DNA of 33,876 bases from Bifidobacterium breve (GCA_945889545.1 CAMDCC010000002.1:1-33876), one strand, 5' to 3'. Positions 22,532 through 30,200 are shown, counted from the stretch's first letter. Notes: a model not told the origin generated them from the sequence alone. Numbers and translations: made by a program.

Positions 22532-22807
22532 ATGGCTGTTGAGGTGAAGTTGCCCGCTCTGTTGCGGGGGCATGCAGATGGCGCATCGTCGGTGAGCGCC
22601 GATGGCGCAACGATCGGTGAGGTGTTTGCCGACCTGACGGCTCGACACCCCGGGCTCGCCGCCAACCTCGTCGGTGACGACGGCAACCTCCACAAGTTCG
22701 TCAACGTGTACCGCAACGACGACGACATTCGGTATCTCGAAGCCCTCGACACCAAGGTTGCCGACGGCGACGTGATCTCGATCCTGCCTGCCGTCGCCGG
22801 CGGTTAG
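22532..22807 (+). CDS. cysO: CysO, ubiquitin-like sulfur carrier protein
   Basis: A 91-residue ThiS/MoaD-fold carrier ending in AVAGG, the diglycine that is converted to a thiocarboxylate. The sulfide is transferred to O-phosphoserine by CysM to make CysO-Cys, which Mec hydrolyses. Core features are VKLPALLRGHADG, FADLTARHPGLAANL and the GDVISILPAVAGG end. The thiocarboxylating enzyme (MoeZ-type) is not in the window. cysM follows after 17 nt. Confidence 0.95.
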   Translation: MAVEVKLPALLRGHADGASSVSADGATIGEVFADLTARHPGLAANLVGDDGNLHKFVNVYRNDDDIRYLEALDTKVADGDVISILPAVAGG

Positions 22808-22824
22808 ATCAGATCGAACCTGCC

Positions 22825-23763
22825 GTGACCCGGCACGAGACGATCCTCGGCGTCATCGGCGACACGCCGCTCGTCGGCATCCACGCGTTGTCGCCGAATC
22901 CCGACGTACGCATCTACGCGAAGCTCGAAGGCCAGAACCCCGGTGGTTCGTCGAAGGACCGCATCGCGCTGAAGATGGTCGAGCTCGCGGAGCGCGACGG
23001 CGTGCTCTCGCCGGGCGACACGATCCTGGAGCCGTCGTCGGGCAACACGGGGATCGGTCTGGCACTCGTCGCCAAGCTGCGCGGGTATCGATTGCGCGTG
23101 GTGATGCCCGACAACGTGTCAATCGAGCGTCGCCAGCTCCTGGAGATCTTCGGAGCCGAAGTCGTGCCGTCGCCCGGTGACGAAGGCAGTAACGGCGCGA
23201 TTCGCCTGGCTGAGGAGCTCGCCGCCGCTGATCCGTCGGTGCGGTTGCTGTTTCAGTACGGCAACCCGGCCAACCCGCTCGCGCATTACGAGAGCACCGG
23301 GCCCGAGATCTGGCGCGACTGCCCCGAGGTCGACGTGTTCGTTGCCGGCCTCGGTACGAGCGGCACGCTCATGGGCGTCGGCCGGTACTTGAAGGAGCAG
23401 AAGCCCAGCGTAAGGATCGTTGCGGTCGAGCCACCGGCGGGCGAGCTCGTGCAGGGCCTGCGCTCACTCGACGACGGGTTCGTGCCACCGATCTTCGACC
23501 CGGCATTGCTCGATGGAAAGTCGATCGTGCGACCCCGCGAGTCGATCGTATGGCTGCGACGCTTGCTCGACGAGTGCGGCATCTTCGCTGGCGTGTCGTC
23601 GGGTGCCGCAGTTGCCGGAGCCGTAAAGGCTGCCGCGACGCTCGAGCGCGGCACAATCGTCACGCTGCTCCCCGACGGTGGTTGGAAGTACTTGTCGTCG
23701 GGTGCCTGGACCGACGACCTCGACGTCGTTGCCGAGCGTGCCACCAAGATCAACTACTGGTAA
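22825..23763 (+). CDS. cysM: CysO-dependent cysteine synthase (O-phosphoserine sulfhydrylase)
   Basis: PLP enzyme of 312 residues that condenses CysO-thiocarboxylate with O-phosphoserine. Lys44 in GGSSKDR is the PLP Schiff-base lysine, PSSGNTG binds the substrate carboxylate, and GLGTSGTLMGVG and the SSGAA segment build the cofactor phosphate site. The C-terminal tail DLDVVAERATKINYW is the type that closes the active site in mycobacterial CysM. Start GTG 22825. The mec-cysO-cysM order identifies this as the CysO-linked isozyme rather than a serine-acetate sulfhydrylase. Confidence 0.94.
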   Translation: MTRHETILGVIGDTPLVGIHALSPNPDVRIYAKLEGQNPGGSSKDRIALKMVELAERDGVLSPGDTILEPSSGNTGIGLALVAKLRGYRLRVVMPDNVSIERRQLLEIFGAEVVPSPGDEGSNGAIRLAEELAAADPSVRLLFQYGNPANPLAHYESTGPEIWRDCPEVDVFVAGLGTSGTLMGVGRYLKEQKPSVRIVAVEPPAGELVQGLRSLDDGFVPPIFDPALLDGKSIVRPRESIVWLRRLLDECGIFAGVSSGAAVAGAVKAAATLERGTIVTLLPDGGWKYLSSGAWTDDLDVVAERATKINYW

Positions 23764-23767
23764 CGCG

Positions 23768-24736
23768 GTGGTCAGCGAGCGCGACATCGAGCATGCGGTG
23801 ACGATCCTGCGTGACGGCGGCCTCGTCGCCTTTCCGACCGAGACGGTCTACGGCCTCGGTTGCGATGCGCAGAACCTCAGCGCGCTCGCGCGCCTCTACG
23901 CGGTGAAGGGACGACCGCCCGAGCATCCAGTCATCGTCCACCTGCCGAGCGCCACCGCGCTTCCCGCGTGGGCGAGCGCGGTTCCGAGCGCAGCGCGCAC
24001 GCTCGCCGACGCGTGCTGGCCCGGCCCACTCACGATCGTGGTGCCGCGTGCCGCACACGTGCCCGACGCTGTGACGGGGGGTCGAGAGAGTGTTGCGTTG
24101 CGCGTGCCTGACCAACGGGTTGCGCTCGCGTTGCTCACGGCGTTCGCCGGTGGCCTCGCCGCACCGTCGGCGAATCGTTTCGGTTGTGTCAGCCCGACAA
24201 CAGCCGCCGATGTGGTGGCCGATCTCGGTGGCGATGTGGATCGCGTGCTCGACGACGGCCCGTGTCGCGTCGGGGTCGAGTCGACCATCGTCGACTGCAC
24301 CGGTGACGAGCCAGTGATTCTCCGGGTTGGCGCGTATCCACAGGGAGAGCTCGAAGGGCTCTTGGGTCAGCCGATCGCGCTGCAGATCGACGGCCAGCGC
24401 GCTGCGCCCGGCACGCTGCCCGTTCACTATTCGCCCGACGCGTGCGTCGTGATCGTCGACGAGCACAACGCAACGGCGGAGATCGCTGCGAGCATCGCGT
24501 CGGGGCAACGCGTGGGTGTGCTCGCGCTCGATCCACCGATCGGTCTGACCCCTGATGTTGTGGTGCTCGAACCACCGAAGAGCATCGACGACTACGCGCA
24601 CGTGCTCTACGCGCGCTTGCGCGAGGCGGATCGCCTCGGGCTGGATGTGCTCTTTGCCGTGGCGCCGCCCGCGCAAGGACTCGGTGCAGCAGTGGCCGAC
24701 CGGCTTCGGCGCGCGGCGGGGAAGTCGAACAAGTGA
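23768..24736 (+). CDS. sua5: L-threonylcarbamoyladenylate synthase (Sua5 type)
   Basis: Makes threonylcarbamoyl-AMP from Thr, bicarbonate and ATP for the t6A37 modification of ANN-reading tRNAs. The YrdC domain (about 1-195) contains FPTETVYGLGCDA, the K-x-R motif KGRPPEHPVIVHL and the SANRFG motif. The remaining ~120 residues form the Sua5 C-terminal domain (VHYSPDACVVIV and YAHVLYARLREADRLG), which distinguishes it from short TsaC. Start GTG 23768, 4 nt after the cysM stop; its TGA overlaps the murI GTG. In M. tuberculosis the equivalent slot holds a rhomboid-like gene, so its location here is notable. Confidence 0.94.
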   Translation: MVSERDIEHAVTILRDGGLVAFPTETVYGLGCDAQNLSALARLYAVKGRPPEHPVIVHLPSATALPAWASAVPSAARTLADACWPGPLTIVVPRAAHVPDAVTGGRESVALRVPDQRVALALLTAFAGGLAAPSANRFGCVSPTTAADVVADLGGDVDRVLDDGPCRVGVESTIVDCTGDEPVILRVGAYPQGELEGLLGQPIALQIDGQRAAPGTLPVHYSPDACVVIVDEHNATAEIAASIASGQRVGVLALDPPIGLTPDVVVLEPPKSIDDYAHVLYARLREADRLGLDVLFAVAPPAQGLGAAVADRLRRAAGKSNK

Positions 24737-25575
24737 ACGGCCGTATCGGCGACCCCATCGGCGCCCCAATCGCAGGCCCGATCGCAGGCCCGATTGGGGT
24801 ATTCGATTCCGGGCTGGGTGGCCTCACGGTCTTGCGAGCGATGATCGATCTGCTTCCACACGAGTCCGTCATGTACTTCGGCGACACCGCGCGGTTCCCG
24901 TACGGGCCGAAGCCGAGCGACGAGGTGTTGAAGTACGCGCTCGAGATTGGCCGGCTGCTCGTGGAGCACGATGCTCGAGTCGTCGTCGTGGCTTGCAACA
25001 GCGCGGCCGCGGCGGCTCTGGAGGTCTTGGAGGAGGAGCTCCCGGTGCCGGTTCTCGGCGTGATCGAACCTGGCATGCGAGCCGCGGCGCGCACAACCCG
25101 AAGCGGCAGGGTGGGAGTGATCGGCACCGTGGGCACGATCGCCTCGGGCGCCTATCAGCGGGCTGCGGCCGATCTCGACGTTGAGATCGACCTCACATGC
25201 GCTGCGTGCCCGGGATTCGTCGAGTTCGTCGAGGCCGGCGATGTCGACTCGGAGCAGGTCCACATCCTTGCGGAGCGCCTTCTTGCCCCACTCCGGGATG
25301 TGTCCGTGGACACAGTTGTGCTTGGTTGCACCCATTACCCCCTCTTGGCTCGTACCATCAGCGACGTCATGGGGCCCGAGGTGATGCTGGTGTCGAGTGC
25401 GGACGAGACGGCGTTCGCCGTGCGCGAGCTGCTCGGTACGCCACCCGAGGGCTCCGCGCCTCGGCTGGGCGACCATCGGTTCGTCACGAGTGGCGATGTC
25501 GAGACGTTCGGACGTCTGGGGGCGCGCTTTCTTGGTCCCGAGGTCGTGCACGTCGAGCAATGGTCGTGGACCTGA
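24733..25575 (+). CDS. murI: Glutamate racemase
   Basis: Interconverts L- and D-glutamate for peptidoglycan synthesis, 280 residues. The catalytic pair is Cys88 (ACNSA) and Cys199 (GCTHYP), with Asp25-Ser26 in GVFDSGLGG and FGDTARFPYG. The N-terminus before the first strand is unusual: about 17 residues built from the tetrapeptide I-(G/A)-x-P, encoded by a 12-bp tandem repeat. GTG 24733 is the only start codon between the repeat and the sua5 stop and overlaps that stop as GTGA, so the repeat is most likely translated. Confidence 0.95.
   Translation: MNGRIGDPIGAPIAGPIAGPIGVFDSGLGGLTVLRAMIDLLPHESVMYFGDTARFPYGPKPSDEVLKYALEIGRLLVEHDARVVVVACNSAAAAALEVLEEELPVPVLGVIEPGMRAAARTTRSGRVGVIGTVGTIASGAYQRAAADLDVEIDLTCAACPGFVEFVEAGDVDSEQVHILAERLLAPLRDVSVDTVVLGCTHYPLLARTISDVMGPEVMLVSSADETAFAVRELLGTPPEGSAPRLGDHRFVTSGDVETFGRLGARFLGPEVVHVEQWSWT
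24745..24792 (+). repeat. Four 12-bp tandem units within the 5' end of murI
   Basis: Units ATCGGCGACCCC, ATCGGCGCCCCA, ATCGCAGGCCCG and ATCGCAGGCCCG lie head to tail, encoding IGDP, IGAP, IAGP and IAGP. The last two are identical, a sign of recent duplication. The next codons, ATTGGGGTA, are the IGV that opens the first strand of the enzyme, so the array looks like repeated copying of the junction. Because 12 is divisible by 3, unit number can change without a frameshift. Confidence 0.9.
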
Positions 25576-25576
25576 T

Positions 25577-26308
25577 ATGGAGCTCACCGTGCTCGGGTGT
25601 TCAGGTTCGTACGGCGGGCCGCGTGGCGCCGCGTGCAGCGGGTACCTCGTGCGAGAGGGCGACACCGCGATCTGGCTCGACTGCGGCAACGGCACGTTCG
25701 GTCATCTCCAGCAGCACATTTCGGCCGAAGAGCTCACCGCAGTCGTCATCACTCATGAGCATCCCGATCACTGTGTCGACGTGTACGGGTTGCACGTGCT
25801 CATGAAGTGGGGTCTCGAACGAGAGGGATTCCCCGTATACGCGCCTGAAGGTCTCGACGAGCATCTCGGTACCCTTGTGGGTGGCGATTGGGGTGGCGCG
25901 TTCGAGTGGCGAGGGATCGAAGACGGCGCGCACGTGCAGCTCGGCGACGTTGGCATGCGCTTCTCGCGCACCGATCATCCGCCGCCCACGTTTGCCGTCG
26001 AGGTGGAAGGCAGCCGCAAGCGTCTCGTGTACACGTCCGACACCGGTCCGGGGTGGTCGGTCAGCGCATTCGCTCCCGGTGCCGACCTCGTGTTGTCGGA
26101 AGCCACATGGGCCGACGACTACAAGCCAGCACCCATCCACTTGACCGCACGCGAAGCCGGTGAAGCCGCGCGTGAAGCGGGCGCGCGTCGGTTGATGCTC
26201 ACGCATCTGTGGCCCCGCAACGACCCACGACGCGCGGTGGAAGAGGGGTCCAATGCCTTCGGCGAAGCAGTCACCCTCGCGGCTCCTCATCTCGTGACGC
26301 GGGTCTAA
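25577..26308 (+). CDS. MBL-fold metallohydrolase, Rv1339-like
   Basis: A 243-residue metallo-beta-lactamase-fold hydrolase with a di-metal site: the HxHxDH motif HEHPDH (60-65), a downstream TDHPPPTFAV His, and DTGPGW for the bridging Asp. It begins MELTVLGCSGS, as does the mycobacterial orthologue. The Rv1339 orthologue has been reported to act as an atypical class II cAMP phosphodiesterase and the same activity is inferred, not shown. It starts 1 nt after the murI stop and is followed by rph after 3 nt. Confidence 0.88.
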   Translation: MELTVLGCSGSYGGPRGAACSGYLVREGDTAIWLDCGNGTFGHLQQHISAEELTAVVITHEHPDHCVDVYGLHVLMKWGLEREGFPVYAPEGLDEHLGTLVGGDWGGAFEWRGIEDGAHVQLGDVGMRFSRTDHPPPTFAVEVEGSRKRLVYTSDTGPGWSVSAFAPGADLVLSEATWADDYKPAPIHLTAREAGEAAREAGARRLMLTHLWPRNDPRRAVEEGSNAFGEAVTLAAPHLVTRV

Positions 26309-26311
26309 CGC

Positions 26312-27055
26312 ATGAGTCCGCGACGCGATGGGCGTGAGTCCGACGATCTCCGGCCCGTGGCATTCACGCGCGACTACACCGACATGGCAATGGGATCGGT
26401 GCTCGTCGAGTTCGGACGCACGCGAGTGCTGTGTACCGCGTCGGTCGAGGAGCGGGTTCCTCCGTGGCTGCGCGGCAAGGGCCGCGGTTGGGTCACCGCG
26501 GAGTACTCGATGCTGCCGGGCTCGAGTCCGGAACGGATCGAGCGAGAGGCCCAGAAGGGACGGCCGTCGGGCCGCACCCAGGAGATCCAGCGGCTCATCG
26601 GGCGATCGCTGCGAGCCGTGACCACCGTCGAGACGATGGGTGAGGTACAAGTCACTGTCGACTGCGATGTCCTCCAAGCTGATGGCGGTACTCGAACGGC
26701 ATCGATCTGCGGCGGCTACCTCGCGTTGCACGACGCCTGCTCCCGGCTCGTTGCGGCCAAGAAGATGGGCGCGCATCCCGTCAACGATCAGTGCGCGGCA
26801 ATCTCGGTGGGGATCGTCGGGGGTGTACCGAGCCTCGATCTCGACTACTCGGAAGACTCCAAGGCCGAGGTCGACATGAACGTGGTGATGACCGGCGCCG
26901 GCCGGTTCGTGGAGGTGCAAGGCACGGCCGAAGGCATGCCGTTCACGCGCAGCGAGCTCGACGATCTTGTCGGCCTCGCACAAGGCGGCATCGAGGAGCT
27001 GTTCGCGTTGCAGCGCGATCTCCTGGCTGTTCCCCCTCTGCCTCGCGCTGGGTGA
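26312..27055 (+). CDS. rph: Ribonuclease PH
   Basis: Phosphorolytic 3'-5' exoribonuclease that trims tRNA precursors, forming a hexameric ring. The 247 residues show the canonical N-terminus with ALFTRDYTDMA-like VAFTRDYTDMAMGSVLVEFG, GKGRGWVTAEYSMLPGSS, RTQEIQRLIGRSLRAV, the phosphate-binding Asp/Arg region DCDVLQADGGTRTASICG and VNDQCAAISVGIV. It lies directly upstream of rdgB, a very common pairing. Confidence 0.96.
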   Translation: MSPRRDGRESDDLRPVAFTRDYTDMAMGSVLVEFGRTRVLCTASVEERVPPWLRGKGRGWVTAEYSMLPGSSPERIEREAQKGRPSGRTQEIQRLIGRSLRAVTTVETMGEVQVTVDCDVLQADGGTRTASICGGYLALHDACSRLVAAKKMGAHPVNDQCAAISVGIVGGVPSLDLDYSEDSKAEVDMNVVMTGAGRFVEVQGTAEGMPFTRSELDDLVGLAQGGIEELFALQRDLLAVPPLPRAG

Positions 27056-27070
27056 GCTGCACTCGACACT

Positions 27071-27676
27071 ATGACGACGTTCGTGCTTGCCACAGCAAAT
27101 CCCGACAAGGCCGCCGAGATCCAAGCCGTTCTGGCAGACGTTGGAGCGCCGGTCACGCTGCGCCCGCGTGACCCTTCACTCCCCGAAGTCGAAGAGACGG
27201 GCCTGACGCTCGAGGACAACGCGCGACTCAAGGCGATCGACGTGTGCCAACACACGGGTCTGCCTGCGATCGCGGACGACACCGGACTTGAGGTTGACGC
27301 GCTCGATGGCGCGCCGGGTGTGCGCTCCGCCCGCTTCGCCGGCGAGAACGCCTCCTATGCCGACAACGTGCACCTGTTGCTGGAGCGCTTGCACGCCGTT
27401 CCCGAGGCGCGGAGGGGGGCGCGCTTCGCGACGGTTGCCATCGCGCGGTGGCCCGATGGGACCGAGGTGACGGCGCTCGGAACCGTCGAGGGGGTCATCG
27501 CTCCCGCACCTCGCGGCGACGGCGGGTTCGGGTACGACCCGGTCTTCGTGCCGGTGGAGGGCGACGGGAGAACGTTTGCCGAGATGGATCCAACTGAGAA
27601 GCACGCGTGTTCGCATCGCGGTCGTGCGTTCCGTACGCTCGCTGAGGGGCTACGCGCCCATTCGGAGATCACCTGA
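27071..27676 (+). CDS. rdgB: XTP/dITP diphosphatase (RdgB/HAM1)
   Basis: House-cleaning pyrophosphatase that removes XTP, dITP and ITP. The 201-residue protein has LATANPDKAAEIQAVL (substrate loop), the catalytic acidic segment DDTGLEVDALDGAPGVRSARFAG, GDGGFGYDPVFVP and KHACSHRGRAF for base recognition. Start ATG 27071. Its stop TGA overlaps the ATG of the next gene (TGATG), indicating translational coupling. Confidence 0.95.
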   Translation: MTTFVLATANPDKAAEIQAVLADVGAPVTLRPRDPSLPEVEETGLTLEDNARLKAIDVCQHTGLPAIADDTGLEVDALDGAPGVRSARFAGENASYADNVHLLLERLHAVPEARRGARFATVAIARWPDGTEVTALGTVEGVIAPAPRGDGGFGYDPVFVPVEGDGRTFAEMDPTEKHACSHRGRAFRTLAEGLRAHSEIT

Positions 27677-28233
27677 TGGCAGTCATCGACATCGCCGGCT
27701 TCGTCGCCGACCTCAAAGACCACGCGGTCGAACATGGCTTCCATGTGCACGACGAACGGCACTTCGTGGAGAGCTATTCGTTGCGCCAGACCTGGGAGGT
27801 CGACGCCCACCCCGAGGAAGGCTGCGAGGGTCCAATCGATCTGTACCTGTCGCTTGAGATCGATCCTCGGGTGCTGCTCGGCTTCGAGGATGCCGTGATC
27901 TCTCGTCCCGACGGTGACGACCCGCCGGACGAATATCGGTTCCCGCTGAACTTCACGTGGGGCCTCCCGCCATTGCCGCACGGTCCCGACCTGTTGGTCG
28001 TTGCGACCGAGCTCGCGGGCATCGGTGGGCCGGATCTACCGCTCGAGGTGTCGGCGATCGACTCGATCCCGGCGGCGACCGAAGCCACGGAGCGCTCCCT
28101 GCGCGTCGTGGCGCACCAGAACGTCTCGCTGTTGCGCATCCGCGACGGTGATGCGGTGTCGTGCGACCTGCTCGACCGATGCCTGGGTGTGAGCCGCTTC
28201 CTGCTCGAAGCTGCCGAAGGCTGGCTTGCATAG
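27676..28233 (+). CDS. Hypothetical protein coupled to rdgB
   Basis: A 185-residue acidic soluble protein that I do not recognise. It has no signal peptide or membrane helix. The N-terminus reads IDIAGFVADLKDHAVEHGFHVHD, followed by SYSLRQTWEVDAHPEEGCEGPIDLYLSLEID (beta-rich), LNFTWGLPPLPHGPDLLVVATEL in the middle, and a helical C-terminus CDLLDRCLGVSRFLLEAAEGW. It shares a TGATG overlap with rdgB, so it is expressed with the housekeeping block. Function unknown; the coupling suggests a link to nucleotide or RNA quality control, which is inference only. Confidence 0.75.
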   Translation: MAVIDIAGFVADLKDHAVEHGFHVHDERHFVESYSLRQTWEVDAHPEEGCEGPIDLYLSLEIDPRVLLGFEDAVISRPDGDDPPDEYRFPLNFTWGLPPLPHGPDLLVVATELAGIGGPDLPLEVSAIDSIPAATEATERSLRVVAHQNVSLLRIRDGDAVSCDLLDRCLGVSRFLLEAAEGWLA

Positions 28234-28249
28234 CGGGAGCTCAGACTCG

Positions 28250-28263
28250 GATCGTCGGCGATC
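28250..28263. terminator. Small hairpin between convergent genes
   Basis: GATCG-TCGG-CGATC forms a 5-bp stem in the 55-bp gap between the rdgB-coupled gene and the convergent diguanylate cyclase. Flanking CTC and GAG could extend it with bulges. Without T-runs it is a tentative bidirectional terminator. Confidence 0.25.
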
Positions 28264-28288
28264 ATCGGAGTTGAGGCGTGCCCGATTC

Positions 28289-29605
28289 TCAGACGAGGCT
28301 GGTTGCCCCGAACAGCTCGGCTCGGCCTCGGCCCTGATCCTTCGCCTCGTAGAGCGCCGCGTCGGCGTCGCGCAAGAGTGAATCGATCGTGACTCGGTCA
28401 CCGGCGCCGATCGCGATCCCCACGCTGACCCCGACCCGCGTGGTTACCGATCCGAGCGTGATCGGCTCGGAGACCGCAGCGATGAGCCGACCGGCGAGGT
28501 CGAGCATCTCCGGTCGTCCGGCAGGGTGCTCGCACAGCACGATGAACTCGTCCCCACCAAAGCGCGAGAGAACGTCGCTTCGCCGCACGCAGGTCCGAAG
28601 GCGTCCCGCCACCTCGCGCAGCAACTCGTCGCCGGCCGCGTGTCCCCATGTGTCGTTAACCCGCTTGAAGCGGTCGAGGTCGAGGAACAGTACGGCGACG
28701 AGCGTCCCGTCGCGATGAGCTCTGGCGAGGGCCTGTTCGCCAAGCTCTTGGAAGAAAGCGCGATTCGAGAGGCGCGTCAGTGGGTCGTGGGTCGCCTGAT
28801 GGGCTAGCTGCTCTTGGGCTTCTCGAAGCTCGGTCACGTCTTCGACGGAGACATCGACCCACTCGGGCTCGCCAGCTGCGTTGGGAACGAGTGCCACGGT
28901 CGCGCGCACGCGACGGAGAGTGGCGTCGAAGCGGCGGAGATCGCGCTCGATGACCGCGTGGTCGACGCGTCCCTCGAGGAGCAGTGTGAGCTCCATGCCG
29001 CGATCTGCTGCGTTCGCCTCGACCAGGAGGGCGTCCGCCTTCATGCCGACGAGCGCCTCAGCCGGGAATCCAGTCAGCTCACAGAAGCTGCGGTTGACTC
29101 GTACCAGTCGGCCGTCGAGGGATGCCAGCGCCCGCCCAATGGGGGAATGCTCGAACGCGACCTCGAAGCGCTGTCGCTCGGCTTGCGCGCGAACATGCTG
29201 GACAGCACGGTCGGTCACGTCACGAGCGACGATGATCATGCCGCGCACCGACGGGTCGTCGAGCTGATTGTTCCCGAGCAATTCCACCACGCGGCGCTCG
29301 CCGGCTGGTGTCGGAACCCGAAGTGTGACTGGCAGCTGGAGCCCAGGTCCGCGCGCCGCCGCATTTCCGAGCGCCTCGACTGCGAGCCCGTGCTCATCCG
29401 GGTCGATCAGCTCGATCGCGTTCGTGCCGATGAGGTTGCGAATGCTGCGGCCGACGAGGACCTGAGCCGCAGCATTCGCAAAGGTCACCGTCCCCATCTC
29501 GTCGATGACGAGCAAGGCGTCGGGGAGCCCCTCGACGAGCGCGTCCGCCCGGAAACCCTCGTCGTGGGCCGGTGTCGGGGCGAGCTGCGTGTCCGGAGGA
29601 GGCAC
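28289..29605 (-). CDS. Diguanylate cyclase with two PAS domains (PAS-PAS-GGDEF)
   Basis: Makes cyclic di-GMP from two GTP in response to a signal sensed by PAS domains. The 438-residue protein has PAS1 (about 18-130, GLPDALLVIDEMGTVTFANAA), PAS2 (about 145-265, EHSPIGRALASLDGRLVRVN and FCELTGFPAEALVGM), then a GGDEF domain (about 270-438). The active site FGGDEF is intact and an inhibitory RxxD (RRSD) precedes it by five residues, so feedback inhibition by c-di-GMP is expected. No EAL domain and no membrane helix. I chose GTG 29605 (GGAG 7 nt upstream); an open frame to 29896 would overlap the divergent gene. Confidence 0.9.
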   Translation of the reverse strand: MPPPDTQLAPTPAHDEGFRADALVEGLPDALLVIDEMGTVTFANAAAQVLVGRSIRNLIGTNAIELIDPDEHGLAVEALGNAAARGPGLQLPVTLRVPTPAGERRVVELLGNNQLDDPSVRGMIIVARDVTDRAVQHVRAQAERQRFEVAFEHSPIGRALASLDGRLVRVNRSFCELTGFPAEALVGMKADALLVEANAADRGMELTLLLEGRVDHAVIERDLRRFDATLRRVRATVALVPNAAGEPEWVDVSVEDVTELREAQEQLAHQATHDPLTRLSNRAFFQELGEQALARAHRDGTLVAVLFLDLDRFKRVNDTWGHAAGDELLREVAGRLRTCVRRSDVLSRFGGDEFIVLCEHPAGRPEMLDLAGRLIAAVSEPITLGSVTTRVGVSVGIAIGAGDRVTIDSLLRDADAALYEAKDQGRGRAELFGATSLV

Positions 29606-29701
29606 GTCGGATCTCCATTGGAGGGAGTTCTTGGGGGTGGTTCTCTCCCAGTTCGCGTCGGCGTTTTGGGCCGCCGACCTGAGCGGGAATCTGCCCGCGG
29701 T

Positions 29702-29707
29702 CAGAAT
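29702..29707 (+). promoter_or_regulatory. Possible leaderless -10 box for the four-Cys protein gene
   Basis: CAGAAT ends 6 nt before a GTG at 29714, the same spacing as the TAnnnT boxes elsewhere here. It lacks the first T of the consensus. It favours GTG 29714 over ATG 29720 as the start. Confidence 0.3.
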
Positions 29708-29713
29708 GGGTCC

Positions 29714-30052
29714 GTGCCCATGCGAACCAACTGCCGCCACTACGAGAGCCGTACCTATGCCGAGGGGGAGGTGGTGCGGAAGTGCCGTCTCGACCGTGCT
29801 CCTGAGGCGCCCTGGCGTTGCCCAGACGACTGCCCGTTCTTCGAGGTGCGACGGATGGATGCTGGCTGGCACTACGGGAGCCTCACGACCGCGCACGCGG
29901 CCCCCGAACCAGAGCCAGAGGGCACCGACGTCTCGGCGCTGCTCGACGAGGCGGAGAGCATCGTGAACGCCGCGGCCCCCGAAGCGATCGCCGAGCTCGC
30001 CGCCGCCAAGAGCAAGAAGCGCTTCGGCAAACGAAAGAAGAAGAACAAGTAG
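29714..30052 (+). CDS. Small hypothetical protein with four cysteines and a Lys-rich tail
   Basis: A 112-residue protein (110 if started at ATG 29720). Counted from that ATG it has Cys5, Cys22, Cys34 and Cys38 within the first 40 residues, in the context NCRHYESRTY, KCRLDRAPEAPW and RCPDDCPFF. This is a plausible four-Cys zinc or iron-sulfur site. An acidic Pro/Glu linker (PEPEPEG) and an Ala-rich helix lead to the strongly basic end KRFGKRKKKNK, suggesting nucleic acid or ribosome contact. I do not recognise the family. It is divergent from the diguanylate cyclase and ends 8 nt before the tRNA-Leu 3' end on the opposite strand. Confidence 0.7.
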   Translation: MPMRTNCRHYESRTYAEGEVVRKCRLDRAPEAPWRCPDDCPFFEVRRMDAGWHYGSLTTAHAAPEPEPEGTDVSALLDEAESIVNAAAPEAIAELAAAKSKKRFGKRKKKNK

Positions 30053-30060
30053 TGGTCTTG

Positions 30061-30144
30061 TGCGAGCGGAGGGACTCGAACCCTCAAGCCCCGAAGGGCA
30101 CCGGGACCTAAACCCGACGCGTCTGCCAGTTCCGCCACGCTCGC
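30061..30144 (-). tRNA. tRNA-Leu (anticodon UAG)
   Basis: The 84-nt minus-strand gene folds into a class II tRNA. The acceptor stem is GCGAGCG/CGCTCGC with discriminator A at 30061. The anticodon stem UCGGG/CCCGG frames loop UUUAGGU, so the anticodon is UAG (reads CUA and other CUN Leu codons). A long variable arm (GUGCCCUUCGGGGCUU) and a perfect T arm GAGGG-UUCGAGU-CCCUC complete it. CCA is not encoded. Confidence 0.95.
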
Positions 30145-30164
30145 GAGCCGCTCAGTCTCCCACG

Positions 30165-30193
30165 TCGACCGATCTGGGCGTGACGGGTATCGT
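30165..30193 (+). promoter_or_regulatory. Putative promoter for the DUF35-thiolase operon
   Basis: A -35-like TCGACC (30165-30170), 17-nt spacer and -10 TATCGT (30188-30193) end 7 nt before the ATG at 30201. This is the best complete promoter in the window and predicts a leaderless DUF35 mRNA. It lies in the 56-bp divergent gap with tRNA-Leu. Confidence 0.55.
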
Positions 30194-30200
30194 GCGCCGC

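Noticed and set aside
25601..27124. A 507-codon minus-strand open frame over the MBL and rph genes
   Set aside because: Antisense shadow without motifs; both plus-strand genes are unambiguous.
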